Shown here: one piece after another, positions 51,958 to 60,417 of the stretch
Numbering within the stretch: the stretch's first letter is position 1
Layout of the letters: every line of letters starts with the position of its first letter
Program-made: the position numbers and the translations under genes
Origin: JAMXLO01 sp963812505
GTDB taxonomy: Bacteria; Pseudomonadota; Alphaproteobacteria; Acetobacterales; Acetobacteraceae
DNA length: 64,000 bases
Assembly: GCA_963812505.1 (NCBI GenBank)
Contig: CAWEVM010000017.1
Span: 124,001 to 188,000 of the forward strand
Reading direction: 5' to 3'
The notes under the pieces: generated by a model
Databases searched by the model: none
The model's input: the letters and a program-made list of their open reading frames with translations, nothing else
What the model was told of the DNA's origin: nothing

Positions 51958-53490
51958 CATCAGTCCGATAACACGGGCGAAGTGTGTGGAACCAAGAACA
52001 ATTAACCCCACGACATCACCCTCAGGCACACGCGGCAGGCTGTCGCCCCAGCGCCGAAGTCCCAACGCCAACAGGGCGCCCAGCAGGACCGGCCAGGCCG
52101 ACGACCAGAGCGCAGCGGGCGACAGCGCGTCGGATGCCGCTCCGCCGATCACGGTCAGGAACAGCACCCAGGGAACCACGACCGAGGCAAGTGCCGTCAC
52201 GAGCCACGGCACTGACAGCCGCCACGTCGACAGCGCTGGCCCGTGCGCCTCGGTCGCTGCGAGCCGGCCGAGAAAATGCAGCATCAGCAACGCTGATCCG
52301 GCGGACGACACCGTCGCAAGCAGGCCCGCAGCGCCACCGCCTAGTGGCGCCTTCACGGCAAGCTTCGCGAGCATGCCACCGGTCAGCGGCAAACCACCGA
52401 GACCGAGCGCCAAAATCGCCGCCGGCACCAACACCGTCCACACGCGACGCGGCCCGGAGATCTGCGCGACACCAACGGCCAGAAAGAGCGCGCCTTTCAC
52501 GAGCGTGTGGTGCGCCGCGTAGAAGCTCGTTGACAACGCGACATCGTTATCGCCCGCGGCAAGTCCCATGCCGAGTACTGCGGCAATGACGCCCATCTGG
52601 CTGATGCTGGAATAGGCCAGCACCGTTTTCGGATTGGACTGTGTGATGCCGATGGCGACACCGTAGAAGGCCGAGAGAAAGCCGGCGGCAGTCAGTGCCT
52701 CACCCCATGCGGGCTGTGCGGCATGCAGCGGCAAGAATTGAATGAAGCCGATGACACCCGCCTTGACCGCGGCGCCGCTGAGGACGGCGGCCGCGGGAAT
52801 GGGCGCCGAGCGGTACGCGAGCGGCATCCATACGTGGAATGGCACGATGCCGATCTTCGCCCCGAAGCCAAGAAGCAGCAGCGTGAGGGTCGCGGTGCGC
52901 CAGGGTGATACAGGCAGGGCCGCCACGGCGTCCCTGATCAGCAGGCTGTGGTTCGGCACGGCCTGCGCCAGCATAACGAAGGCCATCAGCAGGAAGGCTT
53001 CGCCGAGCAGCGCGAGCGCAACGTAGATCAGGCCATTTCGCCGCGCTGATGGCGTTCCGTCATCGATGATCAGCCCGTAAGCGGCGAGACTGACCATGGA
53101 GAACACCAGATAGAAGCTTACCAGATCGGTGGCGATGAACACGCCTATGCTGCCGGTCAGCGTCAGCAGCCACCACACAGCGAATCGACCGGCATCAGGG
53201 ATGCCGCGGAGCCATGTCGAGGCGTAGAACCCTCCGGCAGTCCAGAGCAGTGCGGCAACTCCCAACAGCAGCGCGCCAGGTGTATCGAGCGCGAACTGCA
53301 GGCCCAACATCACCTGCGGCAGTGCCAGCGCCGCCCCGCGCGCCAGAAGCGCAGCCAGCAGGGCGGGGACCGGCGCAATTGCCAGCAGCGATGGCATGCG
53401 CGCCCTGATCCGCGACGACAGGCAGCTCAGCAGCATGGCAAGCGGTACGGCAAGCGAGGCAGCGAGCAACACCGTAGCGACCGCGCTCAT
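51856..53490 (-). CDS. Mrp/NuoM-like proton-conducting membrane subunit (second copy)
   Basis: A 544-residue protein with about fourteen spans, starting MSAVATVLLAASLAV at 53490, where ATGA overlaps the stop of the preceding subunit. The proton path lysine of TM7 is in GFGAKIGIVPFHVWMP, and AVLSGAAVKAGV carries the TM8-region lysine. The TM5 position where NuoL/M/N and MrpA/D have a conserved Glu reads FYLVFSMVSLAAYGL, without Glu. It is the last gene of the antiporter operon. Its C-terminus is duplicated at 48900. Confidence 0.85.
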   Translation of the reverse strand: MSAVATVLLAASLAVPLAMLLSCLSSRIRARMPSLLAIAPVPALLAALLARGAALALPQVMLGLQFALDTPGALLLGVAALLWTAGGFYASTWLRGIPDAGRFAVWWLLTLTGSIGVFIATDLVSFYLVFSMVSLAAYGLIIDDGTPSARRNGLIYVALALLGEAFLLMAFVMLAQAVPNHSLLIRDAVAALPVSPWRTATLTLLLLGFGAKIGIVPFHVWMPLAYRSAPIPAAAVLSGAAVKAGVIGFIQFLPLHAAQPAWGEALTAAGFLSAFYGVAIGITQSNPKTVLAYSSISQMGVIAAVLGMGLAAGDNDVALSTSFYAAHHTLVKGALFLAVGVAQISGPRRVWTVLVPAAILALGLGGLPLTGGMLAKLAVKAPLGGGAAGLLATVSSAGSALLMLHFLGRLAATEAHGPALSTWRLSVPWLVTALASVVVPWVLFLTVIGGAASDALSPAALWSSAWPVLLGALLALGLRRWGDSLPRVPEGDVVGLIVLGSTHFARVIGLMLERLDAVLREWPVAGVLLLTLVVLLAGLMQIGH

Positions 53491-54965
53491 CGCGACACGA
53501 CCGACGGGGGGACATGCCGGCCCACCTCCAGCAGCAAGGAAGGCCGCAGCGGTACAAGGCCCAGCAACAGTGCGCAGATCGACAGCGCCAGCACCACGCG
53601 CTGGCGTCCTTGGGCCACCGAGACCCGCAGTGCCAACGGTGCGTCCGCCGCAGCCAGTGCCGGCGTGAGCACCCGGAACACATATCCGGCGGCGAGCAGA
53701 CCACCGACGAGAATCACCACAGCCCACCACCATTGGCCCTCAGCTACAGCGGCCATCAGAAGCATCGCCTTTGCGACGAAACCGCCACTCGGCGGCAGTC
53801 CCATCAGCGACATCCCGCCGAGAGCGAAGGCGAATACTGTCATCGGCATCGCCCGGCCGATTCCGGCGAACCCCGCGATGCGGTCATGACCCAGAGCCTC
53901 GGCGATCAACCCGGCAGCCATGAACATGGCAGCCTTCGCCACAGCATGGGAGACAAGCTGGAGAACGCCGCCCGTCCAGGCGACGCCGTTCCAAAGCTGC
54001 AAGGACTCCGGGACGATTGCCGACTGTGCACCGGCAAGCGGAAAGAGAAAAAACAGGTAGCCGATCTGCGCGATCGTGGAATAGGCGATCAGCAGCTTCA
54101 GCCGCGCCTGTCGAAGTGCCAGAACACTGCCGAACACGATCGCCATGGCGCCAAGTGCAGCGAGCGCCTGGGCCGCCGCCTGGTCGAGCAATCCCGGCAC
54201 CGTGTCGAACCAGAGCCGGACAATCAGCACGAACGAGCCCTTGACCACCAGCGCCGACAGTAGCGCGCTGCCCGCCGCCGGTGCGCCAGCATGAGCTGGC
54301 GGTAACCATAGATGCAACGGGAACAATGCGGTCTTGGCGATCAGACCGACTGTCATCAACGCGACGGCTATCCAGACCACAGGCTCGGGATGAACGAGGC
54401 CGGCCAGCAGCTCGATATCGAGCGTGCCATAGCCGCCATAGAACAGCGCCGCGCCGAGTAGGTACAGCGCCGATCCGAGCAGCGCGAACAGCAGGTAGCG
54501 CAGGGCGGCTGCCAGCGTCTCAGCACGGCCGTCCAGCGACACCAGCGGAACCGCGCCGAAGGTCAGGAGTTCCAGCGCGACGTAGAGGGTGAACAGATCC
54601 CCGCCAAGCCACACCGCATTCAGTCCCGACCAGACGCCCATCAGGAGTGTCCAGAAGGCCATTGGCGCACGCTGTTCCTGCGCACCGGCCGGCACCGAAA
54701 AATTCTCGCGCGCAAACAACCCGATCGCACAGATCACCACCGCCGTGGTCAGTGCCATGATGGCTGACAGGCCGTCCGCGCGCAGCGCAATTCCAAGTGG
54801 CGGTGCCCAGCCACCAATGCGGTAGATCAGCACTGTCCGCGTGAGCCAGATATCGGCGGCAATTGCGAGGGCGATGCAGAACCCGGCCGCCATCGCGACC
54901 AGGGCGATGCGTTCAGACTGACGGCCGCCAAGCGCCATCGACAGCACAACGCCGGCAACGGGCAC
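53487..54965 (-). CDS. mnhD: Mrp/NuoN-like antiporter subunit (MnhD type)
   Basis: A 492-residue protein with about fourteen spans. It has the TM5 Glu (LYVALELLTFGAVPL), the TM7 Lys (LIAKTALFPLHLWLPPAHAGAP), a second Lys (LLSALVVKGSF) and a His/Lys-rich TM12 region (VSHAVAKAAMFMAAG), the residue set of proton-pumping Mrp/complex I antiporter modules. The GTG at 54965 is one start; the frame is open 15 codons further to a CTG at 55010, which would overlap the preceding stop as CTGA and restore a full first span. The downstream gene overlaps by ATGA. Confidence 0.88.
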   Translation of the reverse strand: MPVAGVVLSMALGGRQSERIALVAMAAGFCIALAIAADIWLTRTVLIYRIGGWAPPLGIALRADGLSAIMALTTAVVICAIGLFARENFSVPAGAQEQRAPMAFWTLLMGVWSGLNAVWLGGDLFTLYVALELLTFGAVPLVSLDGRAETLAAALRYLLFALLGSALYLLGAALFYGGYGTLDIELLAGLVHPEPVVWIAVALMTVGLIAKTALFPLHLWLPPAHAGAPAAGSALLSALVVKGSFVLIVRLWFDTVPGLLDQAAAQALAALGAMAIVFGSVLALRQARLKLLIAYSTIAQIGYLFFLFPLAGAQSAIVPESLQLWNGVAWTGGVLQLVSHAVAKAAMFMAAGLIAEALGHDRIAGFAGIGRAMPMTVFAFALGGMSLMGLPPSGGFVAKAMLLMAAVAEGQWWWAVVILVGGLLAAGYVFRVLTPALAAADAPLALRVSVAQGRQRVVLALSICALLLGLVPLRPSLLLEVGRHVPPSVVSR

Positions 54966-55006
54966 GACGATCGCCAGGACTAGCAGATACCCGGCAGTCT
55001 GCTGGA

Positions 55007-55348
55007 TCAGCGACCACCTCCACTGCCATCAGGCCTCGCCGATGTATCGGTGCTGAGCGTCGCACTGCCGGAAACGTTGTAGAGCCGGAGCAACAGAGCG
55101 ATCGCGAGGGCCGTTGCAGAAAACGCGACGACGATGCCTGTTATGACCATCGCCTGTGGCACTGGATCGCCACCCATTGCTGCCGCCGCACCCCTACGGG
55201 CGATGACGCCGAACAGCAGAAACACGCCACTCCCGAGCACATTGAACGCGAGGATCTTGCGCATCGGCTGTGGATGCACGATCGTACCGAACAGACCGAG
55301 GCCCACCAATGCGGCACCACAAAGACCGAACAGTGTTGCCGCGGTCAT
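55007..55348 (-). CDS. mnhC: Mrp antiporter subunit C (NuoK-like)
   Basis: A 113-residue protein with three spans starting MTAATLFGLCGAALVGLG at ATG 55348, which overlaps the stop of the B-type gene by ATGA. PMRKILAFNVLGSGVFLLFG and DPVPQAMVITGIVVAFSATA match MrpC/NuoK, with the conserved DPVPQALVLTAIV-type loop. It forms part of the proton channel between subunits A and D. The open frame upstream of 55348 is a shadow of the preceding gene. Confidence 0.92.
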   Translation of the reverse strand: MTAATLFGLCGAALVGLGLFGTIVHPQPMRKILAFNVLGSGVFLLFGVIARRGAAAAMGGDPVPQAMVITGIVVAFSATALAIALLLRLYNVSGSATLSTDTSARPDGSGGGR

Positions 55349-56292
55349 CGCTGCCGTTCGCTTTCTGGTGGCCCGGCGACCAGCAATCCGAGGATAGCGG
55401 CGATGGACAGTGTCAGCACCACTTCGACGGCGATGATCAGCGGCTTCGCGTACTCCTCGGGGTAAGAGAGGAAGCCGTTCGGTAAGGCGAATCCCGCAAG
55501 TCCGACCGCCAGGAAAACGGCCGGTCCCGCGACGAGTATAATCCGGAGCCGCCATTGGCCTATCTCAGGCGCTTTCTGCAAACCGGCGATCATGACCAGC
55601 AGCCACATTGCGGCGAGAATTGCACCGCTTTGGAATGCTCCGCCTGGCGCGACCGCTCCAACCCACAGGATGTAAACACCGATGACTATACCGATGGGCG
55701 GCAGCAACCGAGCAAGCAGGAGCAGTTCGCCGCCTTGGTGGCCGCCGGGCCACAGTCGTGGAGCGCCGCCCCAGAAAAGGTCCGGTGCAACCGACCACAC
55801 GCCCATCAGAGCGAGCAGCAGCACGACCTTTTCGAGCAGGGTATCAAGCGATCGGTAGGCGAGCAGGACAGCGGTGACCGGATTCCCCACATCTAGTACT
55901 TGAAGATGCGCGGCAACCGCGGGAGCCAAAGTGGGAGCCGGTTCGGCCGGGAAGAGAACAAGTGCAGCGAGGCCGGCCGCGACAAGAAGGGCGAGTACAG
56001 CGGCCGCAAAACGCATCGCGGGGCCGGGCTGTTCCGCTGCCGCTCGTTGCTCTGTGGGGCGAAGCCGTGCGGCCGCGGAGATGAGGAGCGCACCGGTCAC
56101 TCCACTGCCGACCGCTGCCTCGGTCAGGGCAACATCCACCGCTGCAATACGCACCCACACGAGTGCCAGCAGCAAGCCATAGGCAACAAAGCCGATGACG
56201 GCCGCGAAAGTTGGGCCAGCGGTCACGGTCCAGACGGCCACGCCCAGCACCAGCAAGGCCAATGCCGCATCAAACACATGCGCCGCGATCAT
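55345..56292 (-). CDS. fused MrpA C-terminal (DUF4040/MbhD) and MrpB subunit
   Basis: A 315-residue protein with about nine spans, starting MIAAHVFDAALALLV at 56292 and overlapping the mnhG stop as ATGA. The first 90 residues (VIGFVAYGLLLALVWVRIAA then VDVALTEAAVGSGVTGALL) are the DUF4040/MbhD segment that in typical operons is the C-terminal part of MrpA. The last third (ARLLPPIGIVIGVYILWVGA then PGGAFQSGAILAAMW) is MrpB. A middle part with LDTLLEKVVLLLALMG resembles MbhE. So one gene carries what is usually split between MrpA and MrpB. Confidence 0.82.
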   Translation of the reverse strand: MIAAHVFDAALALLVLGVAVWTVTAGPTFAAVIGFVAYGLLLALVWVRIAAVDVALTEAAVGSGVTGALLISAAARLRPTEQRAAAEQPGPAMRFAAAVLALLVAAGLAALVLFPAEPAPTLAPAVAAHLQVLDVGNPVTAVLLAYRSLDTLLEKVVLLLALMGVWSVAPDLFWGGAPRLWPGGHQGGELLLLARLLPPIGIVIGVYILWVGAVAPGGAFQSGAILAAMWLLVMIAGLQKAPEIGQWRLRIILVAGPAVFLAVGLAGFALPNGFLSYPEEYAKPLIIAVEVVLTLSIAAILGLLVAGPPESERQR

Positions 56293-56588
56293 ACAGGCTG
56301 ACCGTCGCGTCGGATTGCGCGAGCAACAAGCTGGGTCACCGTTGCCCCGGCCAACTGTGCGAGCAGCCATATGGCAACCAGCTTCAACATCGCAGAAAGG
56401 CTCTGAGACTGCGGGAGTAAACCGAGCACAATCAGGCCGAGTCCAAGGTTGTCCGCCTTGGTGAGAGCATGCAGGCGTGAGAGCGAGTCCGGAAAGCGCA
56501 ACAGCCCGACTGTTCCGGCCATGATGAACAACGCGCCGGCCGCAACCGCGATAATGGTAACTAGGTCCAGCAACACTCGCATGGTCAC
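56289..56588 (-). CDS. mnhG: Mrp antiporter subunit G
   Basis: A 99-residue protein with three spans. FIMAGTVGLLRFPDSLSRLH followed by ALTKADNLGLGLIVLG is the MnhG/PhaG signature. The start at GTG 56588 overlaps the mnhF stop (GTGA); an ATG lies two codons later at 56582. The stop overlaps the next start (ATGA). Part of the hydrophilic-to-membrane interface of the antiporter. Confidence 0.92.
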   Translation of the reverse strand: MTMRVLLDLVTIIAVAAGALFIMAGTVGLLRFPDSLSRLHALTKADNLGLGLIVLGLLPQSQSLSAMLKLVAIWLLAQLAGATVTQLVARAIRRDGQPV

Positions 56589-56869
56589 CTATCCGTTGCG
56601 TCGCGCTCGCCCGCGCCGGAACGAGGGACGCTGCTGGCGAACGCCACGGCGGCGAATGCGGCGAGCAGTGCCAGCGTCAGCGCGGCGTCCACAGCGGCCG
56701 GGGTTTCGGTTCCAACAGCCAGCAGCAAGAGAGCAGCGATGCCACCAGAGCCGAGGAGTTGTGCCGCCATCATGCGATCCGCATTCGCCGGCCCGCGCAG
56801 AATACGCACGAGTCCCAGCGCCACCATCGCCAGAACGAACGCGGCGGCAGCGGTTAGGAACTCAGCCAT
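56585..56869 (-). CDS. mnhF: Mrp antiporter subunit F
   Basis: A 94-residue protein with three spans. VRILRGPANADRMMAAQLLGS matches the conserved RxxRGPxxxDRxxAxD loop of MrpF/MnhF, except that the usual Asp after Ala is Gln here. The Asp of the third span (AAVDAALTLALLAA) is present. It overlaps both neighbours (mnhE by 8 bases, mnhG by GTGA), as is usual for the family. Confidence 0.92.
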   Translation of the reverse strand: MAEFLTAAAAFVLAMVALGLVRILRGPANADRMMAAQLLGSGGIAALLLLAVGTETPAAVDAALTLALLAAFAAVAFASSVPRSGAGERDATDR

Positions 56870-57356
56870 TGCCCAGCGCTCGGATGAAGAGCGCCTCCTC
56901 CATCCTCAGTTGCTCCGCCGCCGGCTGGTCGACATCGAGGCAGTGGACAAGTACGGTCCCATCATCGTTCGTGTCGGCGGGCAGTGTACCCGGCATCAGA
57001 CTTGCGAGCGCACAGAATTCGTCGCGCGCAAGGCCCGGCGACAGGCGTGGAGCGAATGTCACGAAGCCAGGGCGCAATGGTAGCCGTGGATCCAGCGCGC
57101 GTCGGGCAACATCGACACCTGCGGCAATCGCCTGAAAGGGGAAGCGCAGCACGAGCGCAGCAACGCCGGACGGCGAAAGCTGTCCAGCGCTCGGAGGCAG
57201 GAGGCGCAGGCTCGCGAGAGTCGCTGCAACAGCGGCGACGACCGCCGCGGGAAGGTCGCCGATGTCGAAGCCATCCAGAGCCAGCCAAAGGACAAGGAAG
57301 CCGACGCCGCGCGCGATCGCCGCGGTGAACCAGCCGCGGTTGCTCTCAGTTGCCAT
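56862..57356 (-). CDS. mnhE: Mrp antiporter subunit E
   Basis: A 164-residue protein with two or three N-terminal spans (GVGFLVLWLALDGFDIGDLP) and a C-terminal soluble ferredoxin-like domain: CALASLMPGTLPADTNDDGT then VLVHCLDV is the MnhE motif (xxxSLxPGTLxxD). The start ATG 57356 lies inside the end of the RND pump gene (11-base overlap), so the antiporter genes are translationally coupled to the pump. First gene of the antiporter block. Confidence 0.92.
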   Translation of the reverse strand: MATESNRGWFTAAIARGVGFLVLWLALDGFDIGDLPAAVVAAVAATLASLRLLPPSAGQLSPSGVAALVLRFPFQAIAAGVDVARRALDPRLPLRPGFVTFAPRLSPGLARDEFCALASLMPGTLPADTNDDGTVLVHCLDVDQPAAEQLRMEEALFIRALGNG

Positions 57357-60300
57357 GCGCGGGCACCAGTACGTCGTCACGAACAACCGGCTCCTTGATA
57401 CGGAACCATGCCACATAGAGCGCGGGCAGGAAGATCAGAGTGACGACCGTACCAACGAGGAAACCGCCCATAATGGCGAACGCCATGGGTCCCCAGAAGA
57501 TCGTCGCCGCGATCGGGATCAGGCCAAGTACCGTCGAAACCGCCGTCAGCATGATCGGGCGGAAGCGAGACACACTCGCCTCGATCACCGCCTCCCAGGG
57601 CGGTTTTCCCTCGCCTCGCTCCGTTTCGATCTGCTCGATGAGGATAACCGCATTGCGCGCGATCATTCCTATCAGCGCGAGGATGCCAAGGATGGCCACG
57701 AACCCGAGTGGCCGCTGAAAAATCAGTAGCCCTGCGACGACCCCGGTCATCGCCATCGGAACCACGATAAGCACGAGAAACAGCCGGCTGAAACTCTGCA
57801 GCTGGATCATCAGGAACGTGATCATCAGAAACAGCATCAGTGGAACGACGGCAACGACCGATGCCTGGGACTGCGCGCTTTCCTCGACGGTCCCGCCGAC
57901 GGCGATGTGATAGGATTCCGGCAGGCTGGCGGTCAGTTGCGCCACCGCAGGAGCAAGCGAGGCGACGATGCTCTCCGGCAGTGCACCCGGCGCCACATCA
58001 GCCTGTACGGTCAACGTGGGGACCCGGTTGCGTCGCCAGATCAGCGGGAACTCCTGGTCGAAATCGAAGGTCGCTAACTGGCTGAGTGGCACCGTTCGTC
58101 CGTTCGGCAGCGGAACCTGCACGTTGCGTAGGGTCGCGAGTGACACGCGCTGTTCATCGGTCGCGCGCGCCACGACATCGACGAGATAAATCCCGTCCCG
58201 CAGTTGGGTGACAGTCGATCCGGTGACCACGGAGTTCAGAACGCTTGCCAGCGCTTGCGAACTGAGGCCCAGCAACCTGGCCTGATCCTGATCGATATTG
58301 ATCCGGACCATGCGGGCCGGCTCCATCCAGTCAAAATTGACATGCCTCGCATCGGCATCACCTGACACAATTCCGGCCAATCGCAGGGCGATGTCGCGCA
58401 CCTGTGTCACGTCCGGACCGCTGACACGATACTGCACCGGCCACCCGACCGGCGGTCCGAGCCCGAGCGGCGACACGCGTGTGACCGCGCTGGGGAACTG
58501 TGTGGCGAGCACCGTCTCGAGACGCGTCTGAAGTCGCTTGCGTGCTGCCACGTCTTTGGCGATGACAACAGCCTGGGCGAAGAAGTCGTTGGGCAGTTCT
58601 ACCGCAAGCGGCAGATAGAAGCGGATTGCTCCTCGGCCGACATAGGTGCTCCAGCTTGCGACGTCGGTATCTTTCGTGAGCACGTCGTCGAGCCTCTTGG
58701 CGAGGTCATCGGTTGCGAGGATCGAGGCGTTCTGCGGCAGCCGGAGATCGACCAGAAGCTCCGGACGATCGGATGGCGGGAAGAATTGCCGCGGTATCAG
58801 CGGAGATGCGAGGACGGCCACCGCCAGGCAGGCGACGGTGACGCCGATCGTGATCCACCGCGCCCGCATCGCGCCGACCAGGAGGCCCCGGAAGCCGCCG
58901 AGAATCCGGCTGGGTTTGGTCTGCTTGTTTGGATCCGGTTTGGCGAGCATCACCACGCCGAGCAGTGGCGCGAACAGCACGGCCACGAACCACGACATGA
59001 TCAGCGCGATACCCACCACGGCGAAGATCGAAAAGGTGTATTCGCCGGCGGAACTCCTCGCGAAGCCTATTGGTACAAATCCTGCCGCGGTGACGAACGA
59101 CCCGATCAACATCGGCATCGCGAGCGTCCGGTAGGCATACGTCGCCGCCTGCTCCTTGCCGTCACCCGCAGCGAGGCGCGAGGTCATCACGTCGATCGTC
59201 GTCATCGCGTCATCGACCAGAAGGCCGAGCGCGATGATCAGCGCGCCGAGCGAAATGCGCTGCAGGTCGATGCCGATGAACTGCATGATCGGAAACACGA
59301 CCGCGAGTGTCAGCGGAATGGAGAGCGCAACCACCATGCCTGCGCGCATGCCAAGGCTGACAAAGCTGACGGCCATGATGATGGCAATCGCCTGCCAAAG
59401 AGACGTCGTGAAATCGCTGATCGCGTGGTCCACCACATGCGGTTGGTCCGCCACGAGAACCGGCGTGACGCCGAGTGGCAGATCGGCGGTGATGCGCTTC
59501 ATCGCCTGCTCGACGTTGCGGCCCAGCGCGAGTATGTCGCCGCCCTCGCGCATGGAGATGCCCAGGCCGATCGAAGGCTTGCCATTGACGCGTAACAGCG
59601 GCTGCGGTGGGTCGGCGAAGCCGCGACGGATCTCCGCGATGTCGCGCAGGCGGATCATGCGACCGTTCGCGACGAAGTTGATGTTTCGCAGATCCTGCTC
59701 GGATTCGAAGGCCCCGGTGACTCTCAGCAGCAGCTTCTCGTCACCCGTCTGGATGGTGCCGGCCGGGCTGACGACGTTCTGCGCCTGTAGCGCTGCAATC
59801 AGCGCGGAACGGTCGATCCCGAGGCCGGCAAGCTGCTCCATCGAGAACTCGACAAAGATCCGCTCGTCCTGCGCGCCGAGCATCTCGATCTTCGATACGT
59901 CCGGCACCAGCAGAAGCTGCGAGCGGACCTGGTCAACATAGTCACGCAGCTCGCGAGGGGTGAACCCATCGGCGGTGAAGCCATAGATGATTCCGTAGGT
60001 ATCGCCGAACTCGTCGTTGAAGCCCGGACCGATAACGCCGGTCGGCAAGGTATGCCGCATATCGCCGACGCTTTTTCGGACATGGTACCAGATATCCGGC
60101 ACCTCGCTGGCCGGCGTGCTGCCCTTCAGGTTGACGAAAATCGTCGTTAAGCCGGGGCTGGTGTAGCTGCGCAGGAAATCGAGATTTGGCGTCTCCTGTA
60201 GGGTACGCTCGATGCGCTCGGTGACCTGTTGCAGCGTGTCGTTGATGGTGGCGCCCGGCCACGCCGCCTGAACCACCATCGTCTTGATGACAAAAGCGGG

Positions 60301-60417
60301 GTCCTCGTCGCGCCCCAGCGACTTGTAGGCGGCCAATCCCGCGAGGACAGACGCGATCATCATATAGACGACGAACGAGCGATGGCGGAGCGCCCACTCC
60401 GATAGATTGAAACCCAC
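57346..60417 (-). CDS. RND-family efflux pump, inner-membrane transporter
   Basis: A 1023-residue resistance-nodulation-division pump with twelve spans in two repeats, each with a large periplasmic loop. In the TM4 region LGALIIALGLLVDDAMTTID the paired Asp residues of the proton relay are present, and TM10-11 reads LALIGMIARNAVILIEQIE. It has the fused first helix SEWALRHRSFVVYMMIASVL. The start is GTG 60415-60417, overlapping the adaptor stop by one base. Its C-terminus overlaps the mnhE start. The substrate class (drug or organic solvent rather than metal) is suggested by the lack of a CusA-type Met cluster. Confidence 0.95.
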   Translation of the reverse strand: MGFNLSEWALRHRSFVVYMMIASVLAGLAAYKSLGRDEDPAFVIKTMVVQAAWPGATINDTLQQVTERIERTLQETPNLDFLRSYTSPGLTTIFVNLKGSTPASEVPDIWYHVRKSVGDMRHTLPTGVIGPGFNDEFGDTYGIIYGFTADGFTPRELRDYVDQVRSQLLLVPDVSKIEMLGAQDERIFVEFSMEQLAGLGIDRSALIAALQAQNVVSPAGTIQTGDEKLLLRVTGAFESEQDLRNINFVANGRMIRLRDIAEIRRGFADPPQPLLRVNGKPSIGLGISMREGGDILALGRNVEQAMKRITADLPLGVTPVLVADQPHVVDHAISDFTTSLWQAIAIIMAVSFVSLGMRAGMVVALSIPLTLAVVFPIMQFIGIDLQRISLGALIIALGLLVDDAMTTIDVMTSRLAAGDGKEQAATYAYRTLAMPMLIGSFVTAAGFVPIGFARSSAGEYTFSIFAVVGIALIMSWFVAVLFAPLLGVVMLAKPDPNKQTKPSRILGGFRGLLVGAMRARWITIGVTVACLAVAVLASPLIPRQFFPPSDRPELLVDLRLPQNASILATDDLAKRLDDVLTKDTDVASWSTYVGRGAIRFYLPLAVELPNDFFAQAVVIAKDVAARKRLQTRLETVLATQFPSAVTRVSPLGLGPPVGWPVQYRVSGPDVTQVRDIALRLAGIVSGDADARHVNFDWMEPARMVRINIDQDQARLLGLSSQALASVLNSVVTGSTVTQLRDGIYLVDVVARATDEQRVSLATLRNVQVPLPNGRTVPLSQLATFDFDQEFPLIWRRNRVPTLTVQADVAPGALPESIVASLAPAVAQLTASLPESYHIAVGGTVEESAQSQASVVAVVPLMLFLMITFLMIQLQSFSRLFLVLIVVPMAMTGVVAGLLIFQRPLGFVAILGILALIGMIARNAVILIEQIETERGEGKPPWEAVIEASVSRFRPIMLTAVSTVLGLIPIAATIFWGPMAFAIMGGFLVGTVVTLIFLPALYVAWFRIKEPVVRDDVLVPAHGN

